Origin: Zonotrichia leucophrys gambelii
Lineage: Eukaryota > Chordata > Aves > Passeriformes > Passerellidae
Length of the DNA: 64,000 bases
Assembly: GCF_028769735.1 (NCBI RefSeq)
Contig: NC_088177.1
Coordinates: 10,728,599 to 10,792,598 of the forward strand
Direction: 5' to 3'
The translations under genes and the position numbers were made by a program. Position 1 is the first letter of the stretch; each line of letters begins with the position of its first letter. Below the pieces are notes generated by a model, which was not told the origin of the DNA, did not search any database, and saw nothing but the letters and a program-made list of their open reading frames with translations. Below are positions 49,601-62,100 of the stretch, piece after piece.

Positions 49601-51352
49601 TTTCACATCGATCTCTCTTACTACTTATTTTTCATTTATCCTTGATTTTATCTTTCTATCGTCTTTCTCTCTCTTAACCTACACCATCCACAGTTATCTG
49701 GGAGGGAAGTATAACATGGTCTATCTACTCTACACTGACATCTTCCCCTTGTTCCATCCTCAAAAATGGGACAGTAACACTGACAGAGGATGGAGCAAGG
49801 TCTACCTGATTTATATTGTCCTGAAGTCATCACTTAGATCACTCTGCCTGCTTTTGGTCATGGCATTATGTGGGGTTTGGCACAGCAGGATCCATGCAAC
49901 AAGGAAAAATTAAAGCATGGAATGGGACACTCTTCACTTGTGGGACACTTCTCATCAGGGCAGGATTGTTGAAGGGCCACCATGGGTGCAGCCAGAAGGA
50001 ATCAGAGCTGGGAACAGTGCTGAGCAGCCAGCCCTGATGATACTCACATTTATGCTTTCTCTCATCATCTAATTTGCATCCTGTTATTAACAGAAGTGCT
50101 GTCAGCAGGAATTGACAAAGTGGGAAATAGACCTCTTCTAACAATAAACCTGGTCAAGGAATAGGTCAGTTTAAATAACACAGCTGACATGAATTTGGTA
50201 AAATAATATCAGCAGTGCTGAAAAACACCTTTTATAAAGTTTAGGCTAACTGAATCAAAGCAACTTCCTGTTCTAAAAGGTTACTAAGTTAAGGTTTATG
50301 TATATTGTTAGAAACTAAAAAATAGATCAAATTTGTCAAAGGGGAATATCCCAAATTCTGTAGACACTACAGTCTGGTTCTGCAGAACAGAGGTTTCCTG
50401 CAGGAAGTGATACACAGAAAGTTTTCAACCTCTTGACTTTTCCTGCTTATCCCAATGATCCCATTCTTGCAGACAGCAGGACACAGCTCATGGAGGGTAC
50501 AGGAGCTGAGTGACCCATTCCACACATCCTGATACAAGAGATGGGATCCAAGTGCTATTTCTCCATCTATTCTAGGATGAAACTGTTGACAGAAGCAGCT
50601 CCATCAGACATCCCTGGGCTGCCCAGGCCCTTGGCAGCAGAGCAGCTCCTTTGCCAGGCACTGCACACCCTGAGCTCCGAGCTCTGCCCACTCAGGAATC
50701 CTTCCTGGGCATCTGCACTGAGCCCTCCCTGCTCCCCCTTGGGGATGGAGAAAATTCCCACTGGGATGCTACCCAGCACGTGAGAGAAGCCTGCAAAATA
50801 AAGATGTTTCTACAGAAATAATTGGATCAATCAGTTCTTATGATTAAATTCTCTTTCATCAGATAATATTCTAACCATGCTAAGAGTGATTTTGTGTTTA
50901 GGTCTCTAACATATTATTAGCCTCTGTAATTATTTGGAAAACTATACTGTGTTTACTGTATTGATTCAACTATTGGAAATCTTGAGATTGCCACGAAATA
51001 TTTCTTTTTATTATGCCATTTCTGAAGTTGAATATTGCTGAAAATAAATAGCAGGCAATTATTTTAATACCCTCTTACTGCACATTACTTATGAAGATTG
51101 TTCTAAATTGCCAAAGACAGAACCAATTTATCTAAACAGAGTTATTTAACACCAGTATGGATTAACTTTATTTAGTCAGGTAGGCAGAAACTATGGAACT
51201 CTTTCCTAGTCTTAAATTAAGGAAAAGAGTGCTGCTCCAGAACAAGTCAAGGCATTGACTTTTATACCAGAAAGATAAGATGTCCTCTATCAAAATCTCT
51301 GCTACTTTGGTAATGCTTATAGAGCAATTTGGTGTTATTGAGGAAGTTTGTA

Positions 51353-51430
51353 TTTTATATATATATATAAATTTGTGCATATATATATATATGTACATAT
51401 ATATATATGTGCATATATAGATAGATAGAT

Positions 51431-51469
<39 letters not shown>
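51353..51469. repeat. Compound (TA)n / (TAGA)n microsatellite
   Basis: TA runs broken by GTGCA and GTACA words (51353-51419) pass directly into TAGA tetranucleotides (51418-51469) with one TTAGA irregularity. It is a typical compound microsatellite and likely variable in length. Confidence 0.96.
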
Positions 51470-54400
51470 AAGCACCATTTGCAATCCATGTTACCTGTAC
51501 CTAATGAATTGATAAATTCCTCTAAGCTCACATACACAAGGGAAGAAGATTTACAGAAATGGAAAACAATTTTTTGTGGCTTTTTTTTTTGCTGTGAAAG
51601 CTGGCAGAAAGCCACTGCTTTTCTGAATCTGTAATTTTATGCCCCGGTGTTCAGCAGATGTTTATCTAAATCATTTAAATCTGTCTTTTCTGTTTCAGAC
51701 ACATTTAGTATTAAGGAATGATCCCTGAGTAACAGCATACATTAAAAGTTAATTAAGAGGAAGTTAAAGAAGAAAGAATTACTTTTTTCATACCCCCAGC
51801 AGACATTTATTTCATTTTGGCAGGTTAAAAAATGAGAAAATTTAGAGTAAGGTGTGAGAACTGGCAATGCATATTTTTTGGGAAAAGCTTTATTATCCAT
51901 TTCCTTAGATGCTAATTAGGGAATGCAATCCACTTGCTAATGCTGAGTGAGTAAGAAATGTAAATTGCTCCATTAATTTGTTTAATAACCAAACTCTCAA
52001 AAGTGGTAAGTCAGACAGCAGATGGGGGCTGTCACCACAAACCCAGCCCAATTTTGAACATTACACCAATACACACAATTTACTGCCTTCTCAGTTGTCA
52101 TCGATGCCAAGTAATGCCTTCATTGTTTTAGATTTAACACAAAAATTTACTCTTGACTACTCATAAGCATTTCTGGGGTAGAAAATAGATCTAGAAAAGG
52201 TGTGCAGCCCCACCCTCATAAACACACACTTTTACAGGTGTGTGGCAGCTGTCTTACTCTACTGTACAGGAAGTCATCCTCCGCTGGAAACACCAGGGTC
52301 TAAATTAAAAGCAATATGTGCATTTTCCTCCAAACCTTTTGGATTTAAATAAAGAAAAAAAGAATACTCTGCAAGTTCATAGCAGTTCTTGCAAACTCCA
52401 TTTTCTAGATTAGGAAAAGAAAGGTTATAAAGGGACCCAATTTCACCAAAAAATCAGCCCCTAAACCAAAATTATTCAAATATGTTACACATTTTCTCCC
52501 AGAATCAAACTGCTTCACTTTTTCCCCCTCAGAGCATCTTGCATTGCCAATCCCATTTCCTATGAACCTTTTTATAAACTCCAATTACACCATAAAAATA
52601 CAACTGACACTTATTTGCACTTTAACTGGGTCTACCTGTTAAAAATTCTACCTGCATTTCCTAATGCAGTGAGTTTCAACTTTCCATCTCAATAAGTAAA
52701 ACCAGCTGCATGGCACCACTGGATGGAGCTGAAAGTGGGACAGCTTTGGCACACAAATTTTGTCCAAATTTTGTCCATTTGGACAGGAATGGTCCTGACT
52801 ATTCCTGCACTTCCATAACTTTTTGCTCAAGCAACTCTTTGTTGCTTTTGCATGAATGTCATAAAACCAGGTAAGATTTAAATCAAAGTAGGCCTTGGCA
52901 CAGTTGTATCAATTTCCAGCACTGAGTAACCTCCTTTCCTGCGTTTGTTCACAGTGCAGAATTGGCCCATTGATGCTGGACTATTGTCACCAGCATGGGA
53001 AGATCACAGACAAAGGTTTGTCACTGAATTGCTGAATTCTGCTTCTTGGCTACCAGCTTGGTCCCAGTGTTTCCAATCTGAGTGTGATGTCTCATTTCTG
53101 AAAGATTATTGCTTCTCTACAAAACGTTTTCTGAGGGGAAAGAAACAATCAGCTGAGTAAGGGACTGGCATGTAAAATACTATCATTTGCAAAACTCTGG
53201 CCTGAAACCCCCTTGGAGGCACAGAAGCTGGGCTTGAGCCACAGAAGAGGGAAAACAGGAAAGCCATAATCACATATTTATTTTTAGAGAAAATGAGAAG
53301 CTAAATAAACTGTAAACCCAGTCTTTACTGGTAAATCCTTTCTGTCCTGACAACCACACTGAGCAGAGTGGGAACTGCCAGTTCCCAGGGGATCAGTTGG
53401 TGGTACCTTTTTGGCAGTGCCTCATTCCTCCTTTGTTGGTGCCAGGACACTCTGAGTCCTGAAACAATTAATTTCAGTAGTGCCACAGTGAACCACTGCC
53501 AGAAATCTGAACTTGAGAGACAATGGTGCTGCTGCTGAAGATGGTTTTTCTGCTGCAGGTCTGAAATCACCCTGCAATCAAGAGGGGCTTTGGGACTGCT
53601 CTCCTGAAAAGAAGCTCCCAGACCTCAGCCTGCCAGGAAAGCAGGACACAAAACATCCAAACATAACATTTATGAGGGGATTAATGCACTCACAGTTGGA
53701 TTTGTCATGGGATGGTGTGGGACATTGGGATTTATGGCAGGGATGAGCAATTGCATGCTAACTGCCTTGATAAATGTGTGCCTTTGAGGTATGTCTAATT
53801 ATTCCAAGAAAATAAAGGAGATGCCAGTATACAGAGGAGGAGAAAACAGGCAGAGGAAATTCTGTGAGCAATCCCTGGGCACTCAGAGGACAAGCCTGTC
53901 GTCAGCTGAAGAGCCTGACAAATGTCACAGTGCAAGAAAACCTGGCTGTCAACTGCAATGACACAGCAAGTCACACCTGTGACTGGAACACTGTCTCCTT
54001 GATGGGAAATTCCAGATGGGCCCAGTGATGGAGACAGATGTCTTTCCACTGCCTCACAATTATTTCCCATGCAATTAGCAGTGGATTCTCTGCTGCTGAG
54101 TGAGGGACACTCAGGGTGCTCAGGTTACCAGAAAGGACAATTCTCCACAGAGTCACTTCTGGTTCTAACAATCTCACAATTCCAGTGCCATGACACCACC
54201 TCATCTGCAAGGCAGCAAATGGACATGTGCTCCCATTTCTATGGCAGATGTGAAATCCCACTAGGATTGTCTCCTGGAGCACTTTTAAATACAACTGTAC
54301 AACACAAACGCTACTTGTTGGGTGTCCTCTCCAGCAGCTCATGCCAATGTCTTCCAATCCACACTGACACTGTTCAACACCTGAAGCTCCTTTTCATATG

Positions 54401-54561
54401 CTGTCTGTCATAGTCTTCATCCCACCTCCACCATTTTAGCAATCAGCTCTGTCTCTCACCTGCATCAAATCAATTCGTTCTGCAGAACAACCTAAAAACA
54501 CGAGTGGAGAAAAAGATCCCAGCAAGAGAGAACTGAGTATGTTGTATTTTAGAATATCAAT

Positions 54562-54618
54562 TGAAGCACCTAGATGCTCCTTGGAGGTCCCTTCCAACTC
54601 AGCATATTCTGTGATCTG
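54562..54618 (+). mobile_element. Short CR1 3' tail, plus orientation
   Basis: GCTCCTTGGAGGTCCCTTCC followed by AACTCAGCATATTCTGTGAT is the last part of a CR1 or CR1-tailed SINE. Nothing recognisable remains of the 5' part. The LTR at about 54620 begins right after it. Confidence 0.85.
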
Positions 54619-54619
54619 T

Positions 54620-55008
54620 AGGTTGTTGGTACAATGTAGTGGGATAGAATATAAGACAGTGTAGAAAGGAATCTTACCTCTAGGGAGTTGCAGCTGGGCC
54701 AATTTTCAAAGGTTAGGAACAGGCCTGACTTTACCAGGCCACAGATGAGAAGAAGATGCTATAAAAGAGTGGGGTGGCTGGGTGAGAGGGAGCTGGGGTC
54801 AGTGGCTGCTTTGTGAAGAAGAAAGAGTCAGTGCTCTGAGGAGCAGCTCAGGAGAAACACCAAGAAGGTGTGAAACTTTTGTGATAGGACACAACAGTAT
54901 GGAACTCCTGCAATAGGATGACAACAGTACAGCACACTGACCGGGCAAGACTCTCACTTTTTGATTGTGCTTTTCTCATGCTTTATTGTAAACTGCAGGG
55001 CAACCCTG
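54620..55008 (+). mobile_element. LTR of an endogenous retrovirus, plus orientation, interrupted at its 3' end
   Basis: The segment has the order of an avian retroviral LTR. It holds GAATCTTACCTCTAGGGAG, a TATA box CTATAAAAG near 54759-54767, GAGGGAGCTGGGGTCAGTGG, GCTTTGTGAAGAAGAAAGAG, GCACACTGACCGGGCAAGAC and a final GGGCAACCCTG. The 3' terminal CA seems to lie at 55409-55410, beyond the minus-strand LTR that inserted at 55007. The start is probably TGTAGTGGG at 54635, but no target duplication was found. I recall this arrangement from passerine genomes. The class is uncertain. Confidence 0.68.
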
Positions 55009-55402
55009 ATGTCTGGGAGGAATGATGCATCTGACTCCATGATATCAGAAGGCTAATTAATATCTTTATTTATATTACACTACATCTAAACTGAAACTGC
55101 ACAAGCACTCAACCCAACTCAACTGCCCAGAATCTCATGGCTGTCAGCTGGCAGTCCCAACACACACACATGGATTCAATTGGCAAATGAATCAAAACAC
55201 TCACACCAGAATCCAATCGCCAATTGAATTCAGGTAAACAACCTTCCACAATGCATTCCATTTGCTCCAAAATACAGGAGCAGTAAATGAGATAAGAATT
55301 GTTTTTTCTTTCTCTGAGGTTCAGAGAATGTGAACCCCAGAAAATCCTTGGGAAGTTGTGCCTTGCTTTTCTCTGTGAAGAGAAATGTGGCCACAATGCC
55401 CA
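55007..55402 (-). mobile_element. LTR, ERVK-type, minus orientation, nested in the previous LTR
   Basis: On the minus strand the segment starts near TGTGGCCACATTTCTCTTC and contains CACAACTTCCCAAGGATTTT. It then has an AATAAAGAT signal, TAGCCTTCTGATATCATGG and GAGTCAGATGCATCATTCC. The AGCCTTCTGA part resembles the same position of the ERVK-type LTRs at 46020 and 57735. The 8-bp word CAACCCTG stands at 55001-55008 and again at 55401-55408, so a target duplication of about 6 bp is likely. The exact ends are ambiguous by one or two bases because TG and CA cannot both be satisfied. Confidence 0.75.
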
Positions 55403-57734
55403 ACCCTGCAGCCCAGGGGTGCAAGGGGAGATGGAAGAGAGGTGAAGGAATGTGGTGAAGTGATGTGCCTACCACTCACATGCAATTCCCTGGGGCTGTG
55501 AAGAAGCCAAGAACCAACTCCTAAGTTCCACATCTATTGCAATAGACCAACCCCGCTGCCTCTTAGCACAAAACATCCTCACTACCAATCATGCTTCCAA
55601 ATGTGGCAGAGGAATTCAGCTGTAGTCAAAGGGCTGCATTTTGGCCTTGGACTACAGCATGTGAACAGCACCTGCCCGTGCTGCTGCCTTCAGGGTGTCA
55701 GAGCACAGAACTGTTTCACACCCCTGAGTGCCTGGCAGCTCTCATACATTAAAATTGCATCAAAAGTGCACCACCAAAATTCCATCCTTTGGGCAACGTT
55801 TGAAGTGTGAATTCCCACTGCAAACCTTCACCATCCATCAGTGCTCCATGGAGTGTTCTACCCAAAACCAAGTGGGCAGCCTACAGCTTTTCCTGCAAAA
55901 CCAGGGCCCTCAGCTATTCTGCACAGGATCAAATTGACCACTTAAGCTTTCTTGAGGCAATAAGAAAATATTTTTATGCAAATACCTTACAAGGTCTGAA
56001 ATGCATTTGTCTGAATGCAACATAGCTGATGTCGTCCCAAAGGTCTGCCTGCTTCTCAGTTCAAGCCATTTCCCAGGCAATATCTGGTTGTTCTTATGAA
56101 AAGGACTTGAAGTCCAAAGCAGCCATTCCCAGAGGTTGTAGGGAGCCAGAATGGGAATAAATGTATCCACTAGCACTTAAAAGGGAGTAATCTACATAAA
56201 CACATCAAGTCATCACCAATATTTTGATCCAGTTTTTTACCAAACTGAAAACTTAATCATTGAAAATTTATTACTTCATGTTATTGTTAGAAGAAAAGAA
56301 ATTGATTTGTGAGGTTTGCAGTTTGTTCGGGTTTTAATAGATGTTTTTGAGAATGTGTAGCCACAGTCACCATAGCATTTAACTTCACTGACTAACAGAT
56401 TTATCTAGTTCTCTCACCACCTGAGCTGCACAGGAATTCCCTCCCTCTCCCCCTCCACCACTGCCTCATCCAGAAAAAGATTTGGTTTGGAGCAGGTCCA
56501 TTGAAGCAGAATCCATCTGCAGCCAGCACAACAATCACTATCCAACTGTGTTAAGTGGTCTTCTGGAATTTTTTCTGGAAACATCTTTATGCTCCCCTCC
56601 CTGCCACCTTCCCCACCTGTAAAAATCCATGGACCAATCTGACTGGCATCTATAAACCCTTCCTTCTCATGCCTATAAAAAAATAATAATTAAAAAAATA
56701 AATGCCCAGTGTAGTACAAAGCATTGTTTATGACATTAAACAATAACATAATAGTTCCAGTGAAATTCTGTGCTCTTTGGCTGAAGTTTCTGGCTTCTGC
56801 CTGGGGCTCTCAGCTGTCCAGAGCAGAAACATGCTACAGTTCTATATCTCCTACTGCACCTCACACACCAGAGGCCTGGTCTGGAAGAGACCTGTTAATA
56901 CAATATCAACTAAGTAAATTTAGCCATTATTTTAAATTAATTTCGGTATTGTGTGGTCACTGGTCATCCGGTAGACACATTATTACACACATGCACACAC
57001 CAAATTGCTTTTTTGCTAATGACTCATTTGTTTTATTCCTGCCTGTTTCAAAAAAGCAATTAAGTTGAAAATGACCTTTTGAAGATTGTACTTGTGGACC
57101 AATCTTTTCATTTTTAATTACTTAGTTTGGTTTAATTGTTACATTAGGAACTATTAAGAAAGCAGCCAGCTTCATAATCAATAATTTAATTAGAGTTTTA
57201 GGACCAAGAAGTCAATGCAAATGTTATTCTGCAGCCAGGCCTTTCCCAAAGCCTTTGAAAGAACTTTACTCCCATTTTGTTTCAAAGTGACATTGGCCAC
57301 ATAGAAATCAAACTCATTCTTCCTGCAATATATCCTGCCCACACATTATGGATGGACACAGGCAGCTGGTAAGAAGTTCACATTCAGGTCAATCTTCACT
57401 CTGCCCAGGCACGAGCACAACCTGCTTCCCTCACTCCATTTCCCTCATTCTCATTTCACCCCATGCTCCTCAGACCCCTTGCCAGGAGCCACACAGTGCT
57501 TACTGGAACCCATGGCCAGACTTCCAATATGTTACATTTATCTATTTATAGCTTTCTAATTACTACTAATATTCAAAGATTAGCAGCAACAGATGAAATC
57601 TGCCTCAATGGGTGGTGAATTAATGCCCCCCTTCCCTCCAGTGCCTCTCTCTGCCTGCCCTTGCAAGTTTGCAACCCAGCAGCGCAGGGAGCTGCCAGTG
57701 CAACCTCACCCATCACTCACTACCCATCACCCAT

Positions 57735-58112
57735 TGTCACAGACATATATTATGAAAAATCCTTTTGCTGGGATTTTTCTCCTGAGAAGCCGACAGGCCT
57801 CAGGAACGAAATGTAACCAATGATTATCTGCTGCTGTGGAATGCAAGAGGTGCATCTGGGATTGGTCTCATGTGGTTGTTTCTAATTAATGGCCAATCAC
57901 AGTCAGCTGGCTCAGACTCTCTGGTCAGTCACAAGCCTTTGCTATCATTCCTTTTCTATTCTTAGCCAGCCTTCTGATGAAATCCTTTCTTCTTTTCTTT
58001 TAGTATAGTTTTAATATAATATGTATCATAAATAATAAATCAGCCTTCTGAAACATGGAGTCAACATTCTCATCTCTTCCCTCGTCCTGAGACCCCTGTG
58101 AACACCACCACA
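57735..58112 (+). mobile_element. Solo LTR, ERVK-type (class II), copy 2
   Basis: The 378-bp element starts TGTCACAGACATATATTATG and ends AACACCACCACA. It is flanked by the 6-bp direct repeat ACCCAT (57729-57734 and 58113-58118). Its polyadenylation signal AATAAA is at 58034-58039, followed by TCAGCCTTCTGAAACATGG. It is of the same family as 46020-46386. The target site lies in a CACCCATCACCCA-like simple repeat, so the duplication alone is weaker evidence here than for copy 1. It lies antisense to SPAG16. Confidence 0.9.
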
Positions 58113-58552
58113 ACCCATCACCCACCATCCAGCATCACCCACCACCCATCCTGGGCAGAGAAAAGCAGCACAGGGATGAGAGGCAGCCTTGAGCCACAGC
58201 AGAAGCTTTGCTAGAAGGCCCTGAGCCCAGCAGGGCTGCAGCAATGGAGGCAATCCATGTGCTGGGAGCTTTGGGAGCAGGGCAGCAAACAGGGATTGCA
58301 GGACAGGCACTGCTATACCTGGCTAGGGATGGATCACAGGGCTGCCCCCACCCTGGGAAAGGCAGGCATGTGAGAAGGAGCCAACACTTGCTCCAAGACA
58401 CCAAGTCTTGACACCCAGTCTTTGGCACTAAGTCAGAGCCAGGCTGGGCCGCACTGCAAGAAGCTCTGGAGGGTGCAGACTTTGGAGGAAACTCCTGCAG
58501 AGCCCCTGGGGAAACCATGACTGCACAGGAAGGAAAGCATCTGGCTGCAGAG

Positions 58553-58752
58553 GATCCTGGGGCTCTGGGAAGTGGTTCACCAGAGAATGGTCACAGCCTC
58601 AGGGCTGCCAGAGCTCAAGGAGCATTTGGATAATGCTCTCAGGGCCAGGGTGGGATTGCTGGGGATGGTGCTGTGGGTGCTGTGCAGGGCCAGGAGCTGG
58701 ACTGGATGGTCCTTGTGGGCCCCTTCCAGCTCAGCAGATCCTGTGATTCTCC
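58553..58752 (+). mobile_element. CR1 3' fragment, plus orientation
   Basis: AGTGGTTCACCAGAGAATGG, GGGCTGCCAGAGCTCAAGGA, GGATAATGCTCTCAGGGCCA and GGGCCAGGAGCTGGACTGGA are followed by CCTTCCAGCTCAGCAGATCC and TGTGATTCT. This is the last 200 bp of a CR1 with a short terminal array. Confidence 0.9.
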
Positions 58753-59086
58753 AGCATGACTGTGAATGTCATGATGGAAAGTGTTACTTTAATCTAACCT
58801 TACTGCCATTTATACATTTCACATGAACTGCAAGCCAACCTGGGGATTTAAGCTTTAACACACAGAACTGTCTTGTCCTCTCAACGACTTCCCTTTGAAA
58901 TTAAAAATGCAGCTTTTCTGTGTTTTGGCAAAAAGGCAGACGAAGACAACTCATTAATGGGCTGAATTCCCACTGTCAATGGGACTCAGACATTCACTGG
59001 ACAGAACTGGGCATATCAGTGAACAGGAACAGCTCAATAAAACAATTATAACCTTTTAAGGGCCACTAATTCACCTGGAGTTTTAG

Positions 59087-59165
59087 AATCACAGAATCAC
59101 TTTGCTTGGAAAAGACCCTTAAGATCATCAAGCCCAGCTGTTGAGCTCTGCAGAACAACCTCTCT
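59087..59165 (-). mobile_element. CR1 3' tail, minus orientation
   Basis: GAATCACAGAATCACTTTGC followed by TTGGAAAAGACCCTTAAGAT and CATCAAGCCCAGCTGTTGAG is the reverse complement of a CR1 3' end. It is cut off after about 80 bp. Confidence 0.85.
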
Positions 59166-62100
59166 GATTCTAAAAGGTTTAGCCTGGTTTAAACATAGTT
59201 TAACAGGGAAAAAAGCCTGTGGGATCAGCTGATTACAGTTTGTTAAACTGTTGATTGAATGGTTTGATTTGGAAGAAAAGACAATAGAAGGAATTGGTCC
59301 AAGGGAAATACATAGTTCCAGGGTGAGGATGATGCTGGGGACAGCAGCCACACACAGTTTGAAGGGCAGTGGTTTTCCTGCCTCCCAAAAAGAAAAAAAA
59401 ACCTCACAGCAAATCCAGAATATTGGATATTTTCTTGCTTGTATCTGGGTCAACTGATCCAACTGGCATTTATATGTTCATTATTGGAAATATTTTATTG
59501 CAATCTGCCTTTTTTGCTGAAGTTGTTATGAAATAAAGTCAAAATGTAGCATTTTTAAGAAATACATTGACCAAATCAAGCTTTTTTTTTCCCAATTGTT
59601 TTTCATTATTAGAAAGAAATTTTGATTTTTTTCCTTAGCCATACTTCTAGTTTTTAAAAAACTGGCACTAAGTCTCTAGGAAAGCATCCCAAACAGATTT
59701 AACATAAACCTTTTCAAGTTTTACTTTTGTCTTTTGTGATACTACTTCTGGGAGCAAACATAATCCATATTCATAACTATTTGTTCTTGATTTCATATTT
59801 CACTGTGACTCAAATTCCTTTTCATGTGAAGACAGGGAATTTTAAAATATGAACCCATTATTTACAAATGCACAGAATGAGGAACACAGAATTTGTTACA
59901 CTTCATGCCAGGAACTGGACTTATCCTTGCACATCCCTTATTTACAGCAGCATAATTCAATTGCACTGGGACATTTGGAGTTTGCATGGAAGAGCTCTTT
60001 GTCTCCAACACTGACAACTTCAATCTTTGACCTACTTTTGAAGAGGATTGATTTGGACCTTAAACTGCCTGTCAAAGGTTTTTTAAATGACCCATCCTGT
60101 CTATCCACTCAGCTCATGAATTCATTCCTCGGGAGTTCAAAAGGGTTCAAATAAAACTGACAAATCCAATACTCTGAGGAGATTCTGACTGATAATTTTG
60201 TGTCTAAGGTGTTTACTTGGGGATAAATCAACTGAAATAGGCTAAAAATTATAAAGACAACCAGACTGCTTTTCAAAATCACTCCGTTTTGCCTGCTTAA
60301 TGCTTCTCTCATACACTTGATCCTTAAATTCACATTTCCCGAGTTTGCCTTGTGAATGACCATTTCAAAGGGACACAGGCAAAGAACCTCCCACCACAGA
60401 TGGGCACAATCCCTGAAAAGATCTGGGTGTTCCCATGTGCTTTAAGTCTACTGACAAAAATGTTCTGACAAAATCCATATGGAAAAGCAAAACATCTACA
60501 AACTAATTTATATTGCACTGGAAGAGAAAAAACTAAAATAGGATATGTAAGGGAATTACTAATTTAGAAATTACTAAATAGTGATAAAATAAACACTGGA
60601 AAGTAAGTGGTCTAAAAGATCATTTAATTAGAAGAAAATAAATTTAAAAGGTTATCTAAAGAAATTATAAGTTTGGAACAATTTCCCAGTTTAACCAAAA
60701 GCTAACCAGCTTTGAGCTGACACAGGAGGCAGCAAGGCACCCCAGCAAGGATGTCCCAGGCCAAAGACATCCCAGGATGGGAGGGGATGGGCAGTATTGT
60801 GAAGGAGAAAATTGCAAGGCTGCAGCTTAGATCAGCATCCTTGTAATTATTCCACATCCATATGAAACACACAGGCAGCCAAGTGCTCATCATTAAAATG
60901 CTGCAGCACAGCTGGAAACCTCAGCCAACAGCTCAGAAACTGCCCTGTGCATGGATTTATTTATTCTCTGGTAGGACACAGAGTGAAAAGCCCTTAGAAA
61001 TGGCCACTGTCCTCAAATGACCCACGTGCCTTCAGCCAGAGCCCTTTTACAAAGGAAAAAATGCAAATGACCACTCCCAGATTCTTGGGGCTCACTCTAC
61101 ACAGATTGTGGGACCTCTGTGGGGCAAAATGCAAAGCCAAGGATGAACAGAGCAGGAGCTGGACTGTGACACTCCTCAGAACCTGCTGCTGGGGTAGCTG
61201 AGTGCTGCTGCTTGCCCTCCCAGGTGGGACATTCCTTTGGGTTTCCCTGCTGTTTCCCACAGAGCTAATTGTGTGGGAACTCAATCAAACTCAGCCAATG
61301 CTCAAGAGCCATTAGCACACCATGATAAGCAGATACTGGAGCACAGAAGCTGCAATTTATTAACTACTGCTCTAAGAAGGGCTGTGCCTAAGAAGTTCTT
61401 TTATTTTAGAGTATTACCCTAGAGAAGCCCCCAGCAGCCTCCTGCTCTTTGCCCTGACTACTTCCCAATGAACTCCTATGGGTGTGGTGCAGCCCCAGAG
61501 CCCCAGGCTGCCCTGCTGGATGAAGTGTGGTGCACCAACTCAGGAATCATTCCCAGGGGCTCAAAGTTTCTCCACAGTCATGCAGGAGCCCAAAGGAGGC
61601 TCTGCCTGCATTCCCAGAAGGGAAAACTGCAGGAGCCTCTGAGGAGGAAAATGGCCAGAACTGGGTTTTTACTGGGAAATTCTTGCTGCTGTTCAGGCAC
61701 GATTTTTGGGCAATTTCATTCTGGTTTGTTTTTTTTTTTTTCTTTTTTTCTTTTTCCTATGACATTTGTGCCTGCATTATTCATCAAGGACCACACTACC
61801 TTGCAGCTTCTAACTTTTGGTTCTACTGTTCAGCCCACAAATTACTGACAAGGACGCAATTTGATGCGCAGAGCCAGAACTGGCATCTGGTCACTGTGCT
61901 GCCTTAGTCATCTTTGACCCAAATAGAAAAAAGTTGACATCCTCGATGTCTTCCTCCCTGAGTATCAGAGGTATTAGTTTGATAGTGGGGTGGGAATGGG
62001 ATCCTTTTATTTGTGTTATGCAGCAATTTTCTGCAAACAGAATGCAGACAAACCAGGTCACACCTTAAACCACTGAGCTGCACTGCATAAAGAAATATAT

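Noticed and set aside
60702..60893. Minus-strand frame with an AWD motif, considered as the missing upstream WD40 exon
   Set aside because: No GH partner at the proper distance, no donor after the WD region in the right phase, and surrounding residues do not fit SPAG16.
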